Source: Lachnospiraceae bacterium
GTDB lineage: Bacteria; Bacillota; Clostridia; Lachnospirales; Lachnospiraceae
Direction of reading: 5' to 3'
NCBI GenBank assembly: GCA_017465095.1
Contig: JAFTWX010000074.1
Coordinates: 1-64,000 of the forward strand
Length of the DNA stretch: 64,000 bases
The position numbers and the translations under genes were made by a program. Shown one piece after another: positions 1 to 8,690 of the stretch. The notes under the pieces were generated by a model. The model worked only from the letters and a program-made list of their open reading frames with translations, had not been told where the DNA came from and searched no databases. Position 1 is the first letter of the stretch. Each line of letters begins with the position of its first letter.

Positions 1-971
1 CTTTTTGTATATGTTTTTGTATAATGTTTCGTGCAGGAAACAGGAAGATTCACGCCCTGCGGTCCTGTGATGGAAACAATTTGTCTTCCTCCAATGTCGC
101 GCGGAAGGGAAATCTCCGTCATCCCTTCCGGTAAGTGTTCTCCCGTGAGAGATACTGTTCCGTCATCGTTTACGATATAACTGACTTGTACCACTGTCTC
201 CAATGCACTCTCTTCAAAAGATTCTTTCAAATTAGCAGGATAAAATACAGCCTCCATATTGCTGCATCCATCAATACAGTCACCCGATGCATATTCTACC
301 CCCTCCGGAATGACAAGCTGTGTCAAACCGGTACAATTCGAAAAAGCACCCCAGCCAATTGCCTGCAAACTATTCGGAAGCGTAAGTTGTTCCAGCGATA
401 CACATCCATTAAACGCAGCAATTGCAATTCCTTTCAAATTCTCCGGCAATGTAATTTTATTTAAATTGACACATCCATTAAGCATTGCCAGACTCAAGTC
501 TTCAAGCTTAGCAGGAAGAACTACTTCCTCTAATGAAGTACAACCTTGAATACTAGAGTCTCCCATACTCATCACACTATCCGGTATTACTAATTTTTTA
601 ATATTTTTACAATTACATAAAGCCTCATTACCTATACTTTCCACTGTATTCGGAATCGTAATCCATTCTAAATATTGCGCATCCTTAAATGCACTATTTC
701 CAATTGATGTAACGGTATATCTCTCCCCATCATATACTACTTGATTCGGTATAATAATCTCTTTACAATTTGCATCACTTTTATTTGTATACGTTTTCAA
801 GCTCGCAATTTTATTTTCTTCATCCAATTCATACAAAATACCGTCAACCGTTACTTCCACCGTCTCCTCTGCCTTTACGACAGCACTCTGCGCAAGCACC
901 ATAAAAACAACGGCCAGCACCATTGCCAATATCTTACTTTTCTTACAAATTTCTCTTACTTTTCTTTCCAT
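1..971 (-). CDS. BspA-like leucine-rich repeat secreted protein (C-terminus beyond window)
   Basis: The minus strand is open from an ATG at 971 to the window edge, 323 codons with no stop, so the C-terminus is missing. Residues 1-30 form a signal peptide: a basic start, a hydrophobic core ILAMVLAVVFMVLAQSA, then VKA before the mature E-E-T-V. From about residue 70 the chain repeats a unit of roughly 23 residues of the form I-IP-x2-V-x2-I-x3-AF-x2-C-x2-L, the BspA/LRR_5 type of cell-surface repeat seen in gut Firmicutes. GGAGG lies 11 bases before the start. Such proteins are usually surface adhesins; the ligand cannot be told. The gene looks more AT-rich than metK next to it. Anchor type is unknown because the end is missing. 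Confidence 0.85.
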   Translation of the reverse strand, partial: MERKVREICKKSKILAMVLAVVFMVLAQSAVVKAEETVEVTVDGILYELDEENKIASLKTYTNKSDANCKEIIIPNQVVYDGERYTVTSIGNSAFKDAQYLEWITIPNTVESIGNEALCNCKNIKKLVIPDSVMSMGDSSIQGCTSLEEVVLPAKLEDLSLAMLNGCVNLNKITLPENLKGIAIAAFNGCVSLEQLTLPNSLQAIGWGAFSNCTGLTQLVIPEGVEYASGDCIDGCSNMEAVFYPANLKESFEESALETVVQVSYIVNDDGTVSLTGEHLPEGMTEISLPRDIGGRQIVSITGPQGVNLPVSCTKHYTKTYTK

Positions 972-1069
972 CTTTCCTATTTCCTCCGATTGCGAAGTCA
1001 TAATTGTGCATTACTCTTATTTAACACCTTTTCCCCACCTATGTCTACCGCATTTCGGTTGCAAATCAC

Positions 1070-1108
1070 AAAAAAACCTCTACTCCCGCGTGCGCAGAAG
1101 CAGAGGTT
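1070..1108 (-). terminator. Intrinsic terminator after metK
   Basis: On the minus strand AACCTCT and AGAGGTT form a stem around a GC-rich loop, followed by a run of seven T. It starts about 12 bases after the metK stop codon. Confidence 0.75.
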
Positions 1109-1119
1109 ATCTTCACTTT

Positions 1120-2307
1120 TTATAAGCACTTTTTCAAATCTTCCACCTTATCAAGTCTTTCCCATGGAAGGTCGATATCGGTACGTCCGAAATGACCGTA
1201 CGCAGCTGTCTGTTTGTAAATCGGTCTGCGAAGGTCGAGCATTTTGATGATACCTGCAGGGCGGAAGTCAAAGTTCTGACGAACGATTTCTACAAGTTTC
1301 TCATCGCTGACTGTTCCGGTTCCGAAAGTATCTACCATAACAGAAGTCGGCTGTGCCACACCGATTGCATAAGAAAGCTGAATCTCACATTTCTTTGCAA
1401 GTCCTGCTGCCACAATGTTCTTTGCCGCATATCTGGCTGCATACGCTGCACTACGGTCTACCTTTGTACAGTCTTTTCCGGAGAATGCTCCGCCGCCGTG
1501 ACGGGCATATCCGCCGTAAGTATCTACGATAATTTTACGTCCGGTCAGGCCTGCATCTCCGTGCGGTCCGCCGATTACAAAACGACCGGTCGGATTAATG
1601 AAATATTTGGTATCATCATCCAAAAGCTCTTTTGGAAGAACCGGCTCAAATACATATTTTTTAATGTCTGCATGAATCTGCTCCTGGGTCACATCCGGGT
1701 CATGCTGTGTAGAAAGAACCACTGCCTCGAGACGAAGCGGCTTTCCGTTTTCATCGTACTCAACAGAAACCTGACTCTTTCCGTCCGGGCGAAGGTAAGG
1801 AAGCGTATTGTCCTTGCGCACCTTTGTAAGCTGGAGCGCCAGCTTGTGAGCAAGACTGATTGGATACGGCATAAACTCTTCTGTCTCATCGGTTGCATAA
1901 CCGAACATCATACCCTGATCTCCGGCTCCGATTGCCTCAATCTCTTCCTCTGACATTTTATTTTCTTTTGCTTCAAGAGCCTTGTCCACTCCCATGGCAA
2001 TATCTGCTGACTGCTTATCAAGAGCAACCATCACCGCACAGGTATCTGCGTCGAAACCGATTTTTCCTCGGTTATATCCAATCTCATTAACTGTCTCACG
2101 GACAAGTGTCGGGATGTCAAGCTGTGCCTGCGTCGTAATCTCACCGGTCACAAGTACAAACCCGGTACAGCAGCATGTCTCACATGCCACACGACTCATC
2201 GGGTCCTGTTCCATACAAGCGTCAAGAATTGCGTCTGAAATCGCATCGCAGACTTTGTCCGGATGTCCTTCGGTTACTGATTCTGAAGTAAATAATCTTT
2301 TTTCCAT
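1120..2307 (-). CDS. metK: S-adenosylmethionine synthase
   Basis: Makes S-adenosylmethionine from methionine and ATP in the cytosol. The 395-residue protein has the usual family length. Visible motifs are GHPDK near residue 14, [12 protein letters not shown] in the centre and the glycine-rich GGGAFSGKD late in the protein, all diagnostic of MetK. The frame is open 42 bases further upstream, but the start at 2307 is chosen because AAAGGAGG sits 5 bases before it and the protein then begins [14 protein letters not shown] as in homologues. It is single-gene, preceded by a SAM-I riboswitch and followed by its own terminator, so it should be shut off by its own product. Confidence 0.97.
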   Translation of the reverse strand: MEKRLFTSESVTEGHPDKVCDAISDAILDACMEQDPMSRVACETCCCTGFVLVTGEITTQAQLDIPTLVRETVNEIGYNRGKIGFDADTCAVMVALDKQSADIAMGVDKALEAKENKMSEEEIEAIGAGDQGMMFGYATDETEEFMPYPISLAHKLALQLTKVRKDNTLPYLRPDGKSQVSVEYDENGKPLRLEAVVLSTQHDPDVTQEQIHADIKKYVFEPVLPKELLDDDTKYFINPTGRFVIGGPHGDAGLTGRKIIVDTYGGYARHGGGAFSGKDCTKVDRSAAYAARYAAKNIVAAGLAKKCEIQLSYAIGVAQPTSVMVDTFGTGTVSDEKLVEIVRQNFDFRPAGIIKMLDLRRPIYKQTAAYGHFGRTDIDLPWERLDKVEDLKKCL

Positions 2308-2349
2308 TTTTCCTCCTTTGAGTGTCTCCAAACTGCGCGAGCAACGCAT

Positions 2350-2381
2350 AAAAAATCCGCTTTGTTTACGAACAAGCGGAC
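2350..2381 (-). terminator. Riboswitch expression-platform terminator
   Basis: Stem TCCGCTTGTT / AACAAAGCGGA followed by TTTTTT on the minus strand, directly downstream of the SAM-I aptamer and upstream of the metK ribosome binding site. It is the expected OFF structure when SAM is bound. Confidence 0.85.
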
Positions 2382-2398
2382 GGTCTTACAGCTAAGAA

Positions 2399-2498
2399 CC
2401 TCTTATTGTTCGATCATTCGCTCAGGTTGGCACCTTCCCTTGCGGGGGTTGCCGTGGCTTCACAGGTCCTCTGTACCTCCACCACTCTGAATAAGAGA
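2399..2498 (-). promoter_or_regulatory. SAM-I (S-box) riboswitch aptamer
   Basis: The minus strand carries the S-box core: P1 strand CTCTTATT at 2497-2490 pairing with AATAAGAG at 2407-2400, then GGTGGAGG, the conserved GAAGCCACGGCAACC block, and GGTGCCAACCTG. These match the SAM-I consensus in order and spacing. A terminator follows and metK is the next gene, so the leader should stop transcription when S-adenosylmethionine is plentiful. Confidence 0.95.
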
Positions 2499-2528
2499 CT
2501 TTCTAAATTTATTTTGTTTACGTTTAAC

Positions 2529-2557
2529 AATATAACCTTTTTCGCCCGTCCCGTCAA
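2529..2557 (-). promoter_or_regulatory. Sigma-A type promoter of the metK leader
   Basis: TTGACG at 2557-2552 and TATATT at 2534-2529 are separated by 17 bases. The start point would fall near 2522, about 25 bases ahead of the SAM-I aptamer. Confidence 0.75.
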
Positions 2558-2576
2558 TACATCACGCAGTATTTCA

Positions 2577-2605
2577 TTGACATCAACCTTCAAAAAAATT
2601 ATAAT
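2577..2605 (+). promoter_or_regulatory. Sigma-A promoter of the HD-GYP gene
   Basis: Consensus TTGACA (2577-2582) and TATAAT (2600-2605) with a 17-base spacer, 38 bases before the ATG at 2643. It diverges from the metK promoter; the two -35 elements are only about 20 bases apart. Confidence 0.85.
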
Positions 2606-2642
2606 TTTATATATCAAGCTAACGATTCGGAGTGTGAACAAC

Positions 2643-3734
2643 ATGAAAAGAGTTAACGTCTCCAACTTAATACCCGGCATGATAACTGCTGAAGATGTAT
2701 ATACATACGGCAATCAGTTGATTATTCCGAAACATACAATTTTAAATGACAAGGCAATCACCCGACTGGAATTCTATTCCATTATGAGCATCCGCGTAGA
2801 AGATGCCCCGGCCGACCTTCCGACGCCGGCTGTTTCTTCCGCAGGCGCTTCGCAGGAAATGCCTTATTCCCAGTGGGTACAGTCAAGTCCCGAATTCAAA
2901 AAATTCAAACAGGACTACAATGAATCTGTAAATGAGTTCAAAAGCAGCCTCAACGACATCGTCGAAAAAGGAAGCGAGATTAATGTTGACGAAGTACTCC
3001 ACAACACTATGGATTTGTTTCATACTGATGGCAATACCTTCAGTTTTTTCAACATGATGCAAAACATGCGCGAGTACGATGACATGACCTATGCCCACAG
3101 CATGAATGTGGCACTGATCAGTAACGTACTTGCCAACTGGCTTCACATGTCACAGGAAGATATCGAGATGGCAACACTGTGTGGATTATTTCACGATATC
3201 GGCAAACTGGCAATTCCGGATAAAATCATTAAAAAGCCGGACAAACTGACCGATCGGGAATACGCCATTGTAAAAAAACACACCATTGAAGGCTACAATA
3301 TATTAAAAAATCAAAAAATACATGACCACATTAAAAACACAGCACTCATGCACCACGAACGCTGTGACAAAGGCGGATATCCCCTCGGAATCGGCGCAGA
3401 TCAGATTGATAAATTTGCCAAAATTGTTTCCATTGCGGATGTTTACGACGCCATGACAGCAGCCCGTGTATATCGCGGCCCGCTCTGTCCGTTCTCTGTT
3501 ATTGAGATTTTTGAAAAAGAGGGTCTGCAAAAATATGAAACAGAGTACATTCTCTGTTTCCTGGAAAATGTTGTCCTGACCTACATGAATAACCGGGTAC
3601 GCCTCAGCAACGGTATGGAAGGTGACATCGTGTATATCAACCGCCAAATGCTTTCCAAACCGATGGTAAAATGCGGCGATCAATTCATCGATCTTTCCGT
3701 CGAAAAAGATATTTCCATTGTGGAAATTATATAA
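2643..3734 (+). CDS. HD-GYP domain protein, probable cyclic-di-GMP phosphodiesterase
   Basis: HD-GYP proteins hydrolyse cyclic di-GMP. Of 363 residues, 1-55 form the small N-terminal module common in this group (SNLIPGMITAEDVYTYG), 55-150 a linker, and 150-360 the HD-GYP domain with H184-D185 in GLFHDIGKLAIPD, HHE at 237-239 and GYP at 245-247, so the metal-binding residues look complete. No membrane segment or receiver domain is present. ATG 2643 is chosen because GGAG lies 10 bases upstream and a perfect promoter ends at 2605; the frame upstream runs into the metK riboswitch and is not likely coding. It is monocistronic, with a terminator shared with murA. Confidence 0.9.
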   Translation: MKRVNVSNLIPGMITAEDVYTYGNQLIIPKHTILNDKAITRLEFYSIMSIRVEDAPADLPTPAVSSAGASQEMPYSQWVQSSPEFKKFKQDYNESVNEFKSSLNDIVEKGSEINVDEVLHNTMDLFHTDGNTFSFFNMMQNMREYDDMTYAHSMNVALISNVLANWLHMSQEDIEMATLCGLFHDIGKLAIPDKIIKKPDKLTDREYAIVKKHTIEGYNILKNQKIHDHIKNTALMHHERCDKGGYPLGIGADQIDKFAKIVSIADVYDAMTAARVYRGPLCPFSVIEIFEKEGLQKYETEYILCFLENVVLTYMNNRVRLSNGMEGDIVYINRQMLSKPMVKCGDQFIDLSVEKDISIVEII

Positions 3735-3740
3735 AATACG

Positions 3741-3773
3741 AAAAAAGGATTTGCACAGTGCAAATCCTTTTTT
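3741..3773. terminator. Bidirectional terminator between HD-GYP gene and murA
   Basis: Perfect inverted repeat GGATTTGCAC / GTGCAAATCC flanked by A6 on one side and T6 on the other, lying between two converging stop codons, so it can serve both strands. Confidence 0.9.
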
Positions 3774-3778
3774 CTTTG

Positions 3779-5071
3779 TCATCCAACTTTTAACTTAAAC
3801 TTTTGAATTTCTCTTTCTCCGGAAACCTTTTCAATCTGCGCGCCGAGCCCTTTCAGCTTCACCTCAAAATCCTCATATCCGCGCTCAATGTAGACAATAT
3901 CATCTACAATGGTAAATCCTTCTGCGGCCATTCCCGCAATCACAAGAGCAGCTCCTGCACGTAAATCCGGTGCATTGATATGCGCTCCCGTGTATTTGTC
4001 AACACCTTCAATAATAGCAGTGTTTCCTTCTACCTTAATCTCAGCCCCCATCTTGGCAAGCTCATCTACATATTTAAAACGGTTTTCAAAAATGCTCTCC
4101 GTCACAATACTTGTTCCGGACGAAAGCGCCAATGTAACCGCAATCTGTGGCTGCATATCTGTCGGGAATCCCGGATACGCCAACGTCTTAACATGGGTAT
4201 GTGTAAGCGGCTTCGATGCCACTACACGCACTGCATCATCGGATTCTGTCACTTCACATCCGATTTCCATCAATTTGGAACAAATGGAATCCAAATGCTT
4301 CGGAATCACATTTTTTACTGTCACATCGCCTTTGGTAGCCGCAGCAGCAAACATGAATGTTCCCGCTTCAATCTGATCCGGAATAACAGAATATTCGGAT
4401 TTGTGGAGCTTTTCTACACCGCGGATACGGATTACATCCGTACCTGCACCTTTGATATTGGCTCCCATACTGTTCAAAAAGTTAGCCACATCTACCACGT
4501 GCGGCTCTTTTGCTGCATTTTCAATAATGGTCTGTCCGTCTGCAAGCGCAGCTGCCATCATAACATTGATCGTGGCACCGACAGAGACAACGTCCATATA
4601 AATATGTCCGCCTTTTAACTGCTCAGCCCTGGCATAAATACGGCCATGAGAAAGACCGGCCTGTGCGCCGAGCGCCTTAAATCCTTTCAAATGAAGATCC
4701 ACCGGACGGCTTCCGATATTACAGCCTCCCGGAAGTGCAACCTCCACATTTCTGTATTTTCCGAGCAAAGCCCCTACAAGATAGTAAGAAGCTCTGATCT
4801 TTTTGATATATTCATTTTCTACGATAAGGTCATTAATCGTAGAACCATTAATCTTAACGGTATGACGATCGATACGTTCTACATAAGCACCGATGCTTTT
4901 AATCGCATCCAAAAGTACGTTTGTATCGCGCACATCCGGCATATTTTCAATCAGAACAGGCTCATCCGCCATAGTGGCTGCTGCAAGGATTGCAAGCGCT
5001 GCATTTTTAGCGCCGCCAATCTCCACTTCACCGACAAGTGGGGTGCCGCCCTTAATCACATATTGTTCCAT
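3779..5071 (-). CDS. murA: UDP-N-acetylglucosamine 1-carboxyvinyltransferase
   Basis: First committed step of peptidoglycan precursor synthesis: transfers enolpyruvate from PEP to UDP-GlcNAc in the cytosol. The 430-residue length is standard. GGAKNAAL near residue 19 holds the substrate-binding Lys-Asn pair, and PGGCNIGSRPVDLH carries the catalytic Cys117 that fosfomycin alkylates, here unmutated. Start 5071 is chosen over an in-frame codon 12 bases upstream because GAGG lies 6 bases before it. Firmicutes often carry two copies (MurA and MurZ); which one this is cannot be decided. It is transcribed alone from a promoter with an operator-like repeat in its spacer. Confidence 0.96.
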   Translation of the reverse strand: MEQYVIKGGTPLVGEVEIGGAKNAALAILAAATMADEPVLIENMPDVRDTNVLLDAIKSIGAYVERIDRHTVKINGSTINDLIVENEYIKKIRASYYLVGALLGKYRNVEVALPGGCNIGSRPVDLHLKGFKALGAQAGLSHGRIYARAEQLKGGHIYMDVVSVGATINVMMAAALADGQTIIENAAKEPHVVDVANFLNSMGANIKGAGTDVIRIRGVEKLHKSEYSVIPDQIEAGTFMFAAAATKGDVTVKNVIPKHLDSICSKLMEIGCEVTESDDAVRVVASKPLTHTHVKTLAYPGFPTDMQPQIAVTLALSSGTSIVTESIFENRFKYVDELAKMGAEIKVEGNTAIIEGVDKYTGAHINAPDLRAGAALVIAGMAAEGFTIVDDIVYIERGYEDFEVKLKGLGAQIEKVSGEREIQKFKLKVG

Positions 5072-5111
5072 TACACACCTCAAAATAGTGTTATTTGTAT
5101 ACTCGTTACCT

Positions 5112-5141
5112 ATTATATACCATATCTATGGTTTTTGTAAA
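5112..5141 (-). promoter_or_regulatory. murA promoter with inverted repeat in the spacer
   Basis: TTTACA (5141-5136) and TATAAT (5117-5112) are 18 bases apart. The spacer contains a perfect inverted repeat ACCATA-GA-TATGGT at 5132-5119, placed as a repressor operator would be. The regulator is unknown. Confidence 0.65.
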
Positions 5142-5155
5142 TCTGTTAATTCATG

Positions 5156-6736
5156 TTAATTCAAATATTTCAACGGATTTACCTGGGAACCGCCGATCAG
5201 GATTTCAAAATGGACATGAGGACCACTGCTTCGACCGGTATTTCCGGACAAGGCAATCTTCTGTCCCTGCGACACAGTCTGTCCCACTTTCACAAGCACT
5301 TTCGACAGATGCGCATAACGGGTCTGTCGTCCGTCTGCATGGTTAATATAGACAACATAACCATATCCGCTTCCCCATCCGGCCTTGGCAACCGTACCTG
5401 CACTGGATGCCCAGACAGTCGTTCCGATCGGAGTTGCCCAGTCCACGCCCTTGTGATAAGTAGAAGCCCCGCGCACAGGCGCACTTCTGCGACCAAACTG
5501 TGACGACAAACGACCACCGGAAATCGGTTTGATATAGGTCGGCGGAATCTTAGTTCCCTTTTCCACAATTTTAGGTACCGCTTCCAGTGTCACTTCTTCT
5601 TTTAAAATCTCGGTACTGAGTTCTTTCTCGTTGTAATACGTCTTTACCGCAGCAATTTTATGGTGTCCTGCGGAAGGTTGTTGCAAAACAACTTGATCTG
5701 TCGTATACCATTCGTCATTATACACATACTGGATTTCGGCTTCATAGTCCTCTTCCACGTATATTTCTTCCTGCCATGTAATAGAAAGTTCCGGTTCCGG
5801 AGCCGTAATAATCAGTTCCTCGCCGACGCGTATGGTAGAATTTTCATCTTCCAGCGAATCATTTAACTCAATAATCTTTTCCAGCGGAATATCATTTTTC
5901 ATTGAAATTTCGGACAACGTATCCCCGGATTCCACTTTGTAAATCTTCTGTACATCCTGCTGCTCCGTCACAAGACTGATGGCTTCCTCCACCGGAGTAA
6001 TCTCCGCTTTTGTGAGATAAGATTCCACAATCTCTATTTTGTCGGCATAATTTAAATCCGTCAGTCCGTAATCAAAATCGTCAAATGTCTTTTCTTTTGC
6101 AGCTTCAATTCCCGACAACATTTCCGTAAGCGCAGCTGCAATACCGGCCTCAAGCTCTGTTGCTTTTTCCAGCTCCGTCTCCTGTTTCTTTTCCTCTTTG
6201 CTCTCCACCATCGCTGTCAATACGTTAATTTCACGTTCTGCATCCGGCCCGAGAGAAACAACATATTCCTGCACATCCTGATATTTGTCAAGCGCAGCCT
6301 GAAGTACCTGCCGCACTTCCTCAATAGTGCTCACATTCACCATAAGCTGGTTCACCTTAATGGTGTATGCCGGCTGTCTGGATTCCATATGGGTAACGCC
6401 CAAAACCATCTTCATGGATTCCAAAATCTCATCGCGATCGGTAAAACGTTCAAAAAAAGCTTCCCGCCCGCGAACTTCCATATCGGCCTGCGCCAAAAAG
6501 AGACCTTCCTCCTGCTTCGCCGCAGCCCTTCTGGCCTCCCAGAGTATTTTTTCTGCCTGCGACTCGTCCGACACGGTTCCTACGAATACACCGTTTAATG
6601 AAATCTCAAAAACATTATCTCCGCCACTTACCACTTTTGTGTAGCAAGGCAACAAAAAAAGGCTTACGACAAAAATCAAAGCCAACATCTTTATATATGT
6701 GATTTTTATGCATCTGCTATACTTCGTTATTTTCAT
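5156..6736 (-). CDS. LysM-G5-M23 family peptidoglycan endopeptidase
   Basis: A secreted or membrane-anchored cell-wall hydrolase of 526 residues. An N-terminal hydrophobic segment (MLALIFVVSLFLLPCY, about 15-32) exports it. Residues 40-260 are helical and acidic with no recognised fold; about 265-312 is a LysM domain (YKVESGDTLSEIS), about 330-400 a G5-type domain, and about 425-525 the M23 zinc peptidase with HKGVDWA, YAHLS and HVHFEI providing the metal ligands. It probably cleaves peptide cross-links. Start: ATG at 6736; a TTG two codons earlier is an alternative with closer AAGGA. It follows the flavin reductase stop without a gap, so the two are cotranscribed. Confidence 0.9.
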   Translation of the reverse strand: MKITKYSRCIKITYIKMLALIFVVSLFLLPCYTKVVSGGDNVFEISLNGVFVGTVSDESQAEKILWEARRAAAKQEEGLFLAQADMEVRGREAFFERFTDRDEILESMKMVLGVTHMESRQPAYTIKVNQLMVNVSTIEEVRQVLQAALDKYQDVQEYVVSLGPDAEREINVLTAMVESKEEKKQETELEKATELEAGIAAALTEMLSGIEAAKEKTFDDFDYGLTDLNYADKIEIVESYLTKAEITPVEEAISLVTEQQDVQKIYKVESGDTLSEISMKNDIPLEKIIELNDSLEDENSTIRVGEELIITAPEPELSITWQEEIYVEEDYEAEIQYVYNDEWYTTDQVVLQQPSAGHHKIAAVKTYYNEKELSTEILKEEVTLEAVPKIVEKGTKIPPTYIKPISGGRLSSQFGRRSAPVRGASTYHKGVDWATPIGTTVWASSAGTVAKAGWGSGYGYVVYINHADGRQTRYAHLSKVLVKVGQTVSQGQKIALSGNTGRSSGPHVHFEILIGGSQVNPLKYLN

Positions 6737-6742
6737 TACCAA

Positions 6743-7315
6743 CTATTTCCTTTTTGGCTTTTCGACGCTGTAGCCGAATTTGCCGATAGCTTTTCCCATT
6801 GTAAAATACGTACCATGGGAATATACAATCGGATCCGCCTGTTCCAAATGAAAACTTCCCTTTTCATCCATATAAGCATCGTCCACACTGACCGCTACCA
6901 CCTCTGCAATAAACATGTCATGGGATCCAAGTTCGATACGCTCTTTTACTACACACTCAATAGACACCGGACTTTCTGCGATTCTCGGTGCCTTCACCAC
7001 TTTCCCCGGAAGGGCTGTCAAATTCATTTCTTTAAATTTGTCCACATCGCGGCCGCTTTTTACGCCGCAATAATCGGTTGCATACGCAAGTTCTTCCGTC
7101 GTCAGATTGATGACAAATTCACCGCTGTCACAAATCATTGCATGAGAATGTCTCTCCGGACGTACGGAGATAGATACCATCGGCGGATTGGAACATATGG
7201 TTCCCGCCCATGCTACCGTAATTATGTTTTTATTTCCATCGTTGTCCGCTACACTGACCATCACAACCGGAAGCGGATACAACATATTTCCCGGTTTAAA
7301 ATCCGTCTTTGACAT
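6743..7315 (-). CDS. Flavin reductase / flavoredoxin family protein
   Basis: A 190-residue FMN-binding split-barrel protein. The pattern PLPVVMVSVAD, NIITVAWAGTICSNPPMVSISVRP and the later GKFGYS tail match flavoredoxin-like flavin reductases of anaerobes, which bind FMN and pass electrons or reduce flavin with NAD(P)H. No signal peptide, so cytosolic. TAGGAG lies 9 bases ahead of the ATG. It sits between a coiled-coil protein gene and the M23 gene on one strand with gaps of 23 and a few bases, so the three probably share a transcript; no functional link to the wall enzyme is evident. Confidence 0.85.
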   Translation of the reverse strand: MSKTDFKPGNMLYPLPVVMVSVADNDGNKNIITVAWAGTICSNPPMVSISVRPERHSHAMICDSGEFVINLTTEELAYATDYCGVKSGRDVDKFKEMNLTALPGKVVKAPRIAESPVSIECVVKERIELGSHDMFIAEVVAVSVDDAYMDEKGSFHLEQADPIVYSHGTYFTMGKAIGKFGYSVEKPKRK

Positions 7316-7338
7316 GACGTTAAACTCCTATCCTTGAT

Positions 7339-8331
7339 TTAGAAAATGCCCAGCAACTGGAGAACCTGAAGCACGACCGATGCCCCGGAAAGAATCACTG
7401 CAAGAATCACCATTGCCTTCATCCCTTTATTTTTATTCAGCTCTTTTTCCAGCTGGTCCATATGATCGTTCATATCACGGGCTTTGAGACTGAGCTGTTC
7501 CCCTACGGCCGCCTGTACATTTCGATATACCTTGACGTCCTCTCTGTGAACATAGTCTTCGATATGCTTCTGCACATCATCCATATATAAACGCACATTA
7601 ACAATCATTTCTTTGATCTGTTTTGCCGACTCCTGCTGCGCCTGAGTCTGTTGCTCCAGCGCCATACGAATCGCTTCTGCCTTTTCATCTTCACCTTCGG
7701 CCGGCTTATCCAGCTTTTCCGTAATCATTTGTTCCAAATTACGGATCGATCCTTCCACCATTCTCTGGTTTGTATCATTACCGAGCTCCACACGGCTGAC
7801 AGACGCTTCTATCCGGCGGATGGAATCCTCCGCCTGACTGACAGATGCTTCCAGACGATACACGGAATCCTGCAGCAGCTTCTTAATCTCGTCTGAGGTC
7901 ACATCCACTTTTTCGGACACCGCACCTGCAGATTCATCTATTTTACGCGAAAGGCGGATAAACTCATCCTGATCATCGTAGTCATCCCGGGCTGCACAAG
8001 CCTGAACGATTCTCTGTTCCATGGAAAAGAGATTTTCCCGAATCAGCCCCAGACTCTCTTTCACTTCATCGATAGCCTCACTGTTGTCTGCAATCGGAAC
8101 GGAAGACTCATAGGACTCAATCTGTTCGATACTGCATGCTGCCATCTGGGAAACCTGTTCCGATACTTCGATGGTTTTTAAATTCAAACGGCGGACTTCC
8201 TGTATAATCTTATCATACGCATCCATCTGCTCTTTCAATCTCTGGTTTTCTCTGGCTTCGGCCTCTCCGTTAGCCTGAATCAACTCTCCTGCATTAAACC
8301 GCTTTGCAAGCTTGTCCATAAAATTATCCAT
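7339..8331 (-). CDS. Coiled-coil protein with C-terminal membrane anchor, unknown function
   Basis: Not recognised. The 330-residue chain is almost wholly helical: residues 20-70, 90-125 and 140-300 are rich in E, K, Q, R with heptad-like spacing, including a near-repeat RLEASVSQAEDS and RIEASVSRVELG around 157-180. A single hydrophobic helix near the C-terminus (AMVILAVILSGASVVLQVLQLL) ends the protein, giving a tail-anchored layout with the coiled coil in the cytosol. GGAGGG precedes the ATG by 5 bases. First gene of a likely three-gene transcript with the flavin reductase and M23 gene. A scaffold or cell-envelope role is only a guess. Confidence 0.7.
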   Translation of the reverse strand: MDNFMDKLAKRFNAGELIQANGEAEARENQRLKEQMDAYDKIIQEVRRLNLKTIEVSEQVSQMAACSIEQIESYESSVPIADNSEAIDEVKESLGLIRENLFSMEQRIVQACAARDDYDDQDEFIRLSRKIDESAGAVSEKVDVTSDEIKKLLQDSVYRLEASVSQAEDSIRRIEASVSRVELGNDTNQRMVEGSIRNLEQMITEKLDKPAEGEDEKAEAIRMALEQQTQAQQESAKQIKEMIVNVRLYMDDVQKHIEDYVHREDVKVYRNVQAAVGEQLSLKARDMNDHMDQLEKELNKNKGMKAMVILAVILSGASVVLQVLQLLGIF

Positions 8332-8380
8332 GAAATCCCTCCATCTGTAACCATACCCGGATGTTTTCGCACTCTAAGTC

Positions 8381-8409
8381 ATTGTATCATTATTTTTCTC
8401 GATTTACAA
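8381..8409 (-). promoter_or_regulatory. Sigma-A promoter of the coiled-coil gene
   Basis: TTGTAA (8409-8404) and TACAAT (8386-8381) with a 17-base spacer, about 50 bases upstream of the ATG at 8331. Confidence 0.75.
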
Positions 8410-8640
8410 CAGTGTGCTTTTTTGTGCAATTTGCACATTTTTCATTGCTATTATTTTCGGGCTTTATACATATTCACTTATATTTCATTCCATGTTCATA
8501 GTTTGTTCATATTTGATTGCTATACTTAAATCAGTTCCAAATAATAAGACTATCACAATAGATAAATTTTTTCATAATAGCCGCGGAGCCGCAAGGTTTC
8601 GCGGCACTCCTCATTTTATGGAACATTTTTAAGCAAAATA
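8410..8640. other. Intergenic stretch with a strong tetraloop hairpin
   Basis: No convincing gene. A 72-codon plus-strand frame at 8414-8632 lacks a ribosome binding site and family resemblance. The most marked element is at 8582-8608 on the plus strand: GCCGCGGAGCC and GGTTTCGCGGC form an 11-pair stem (two G-U pairs) closed by a GCAA tetraloop, in otherwise AT-rich DNA. Flanking TTCATAA and TTATGGAA could extend the stem. Confidence 0.45.
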
Positions 8641-8679
8641 AAAGCATCATCTTACCCTATAGGCAAAGTGATGCTTTTT
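8636..8679 (-). terminator. Terminator after the small alarmone synthetase
   Basis: AAAGCATCA / TGATGCTTT stem followed by TTATTTT on the minus strand, 12 bases after the stop codon at 8691. Confidence 0.75.
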
Positions 8680-8690
8680 CATTCGGAAAC

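Noticed and set aside
2406..2642. Upstream extension of the HD-GYP reading frame
   Set aside because: It runs over the SAM-I riboswitch and the gene's own promoter; ATG 2643 has a ribosome site and gives the normal N-terminus.
8414..8632. 72-codon plus-strand frame in the 8.4-8.6 kb gap
   Set aside because: No ribosome binding site, no recognisable family, and its end lies within the tetraloop hairpin.
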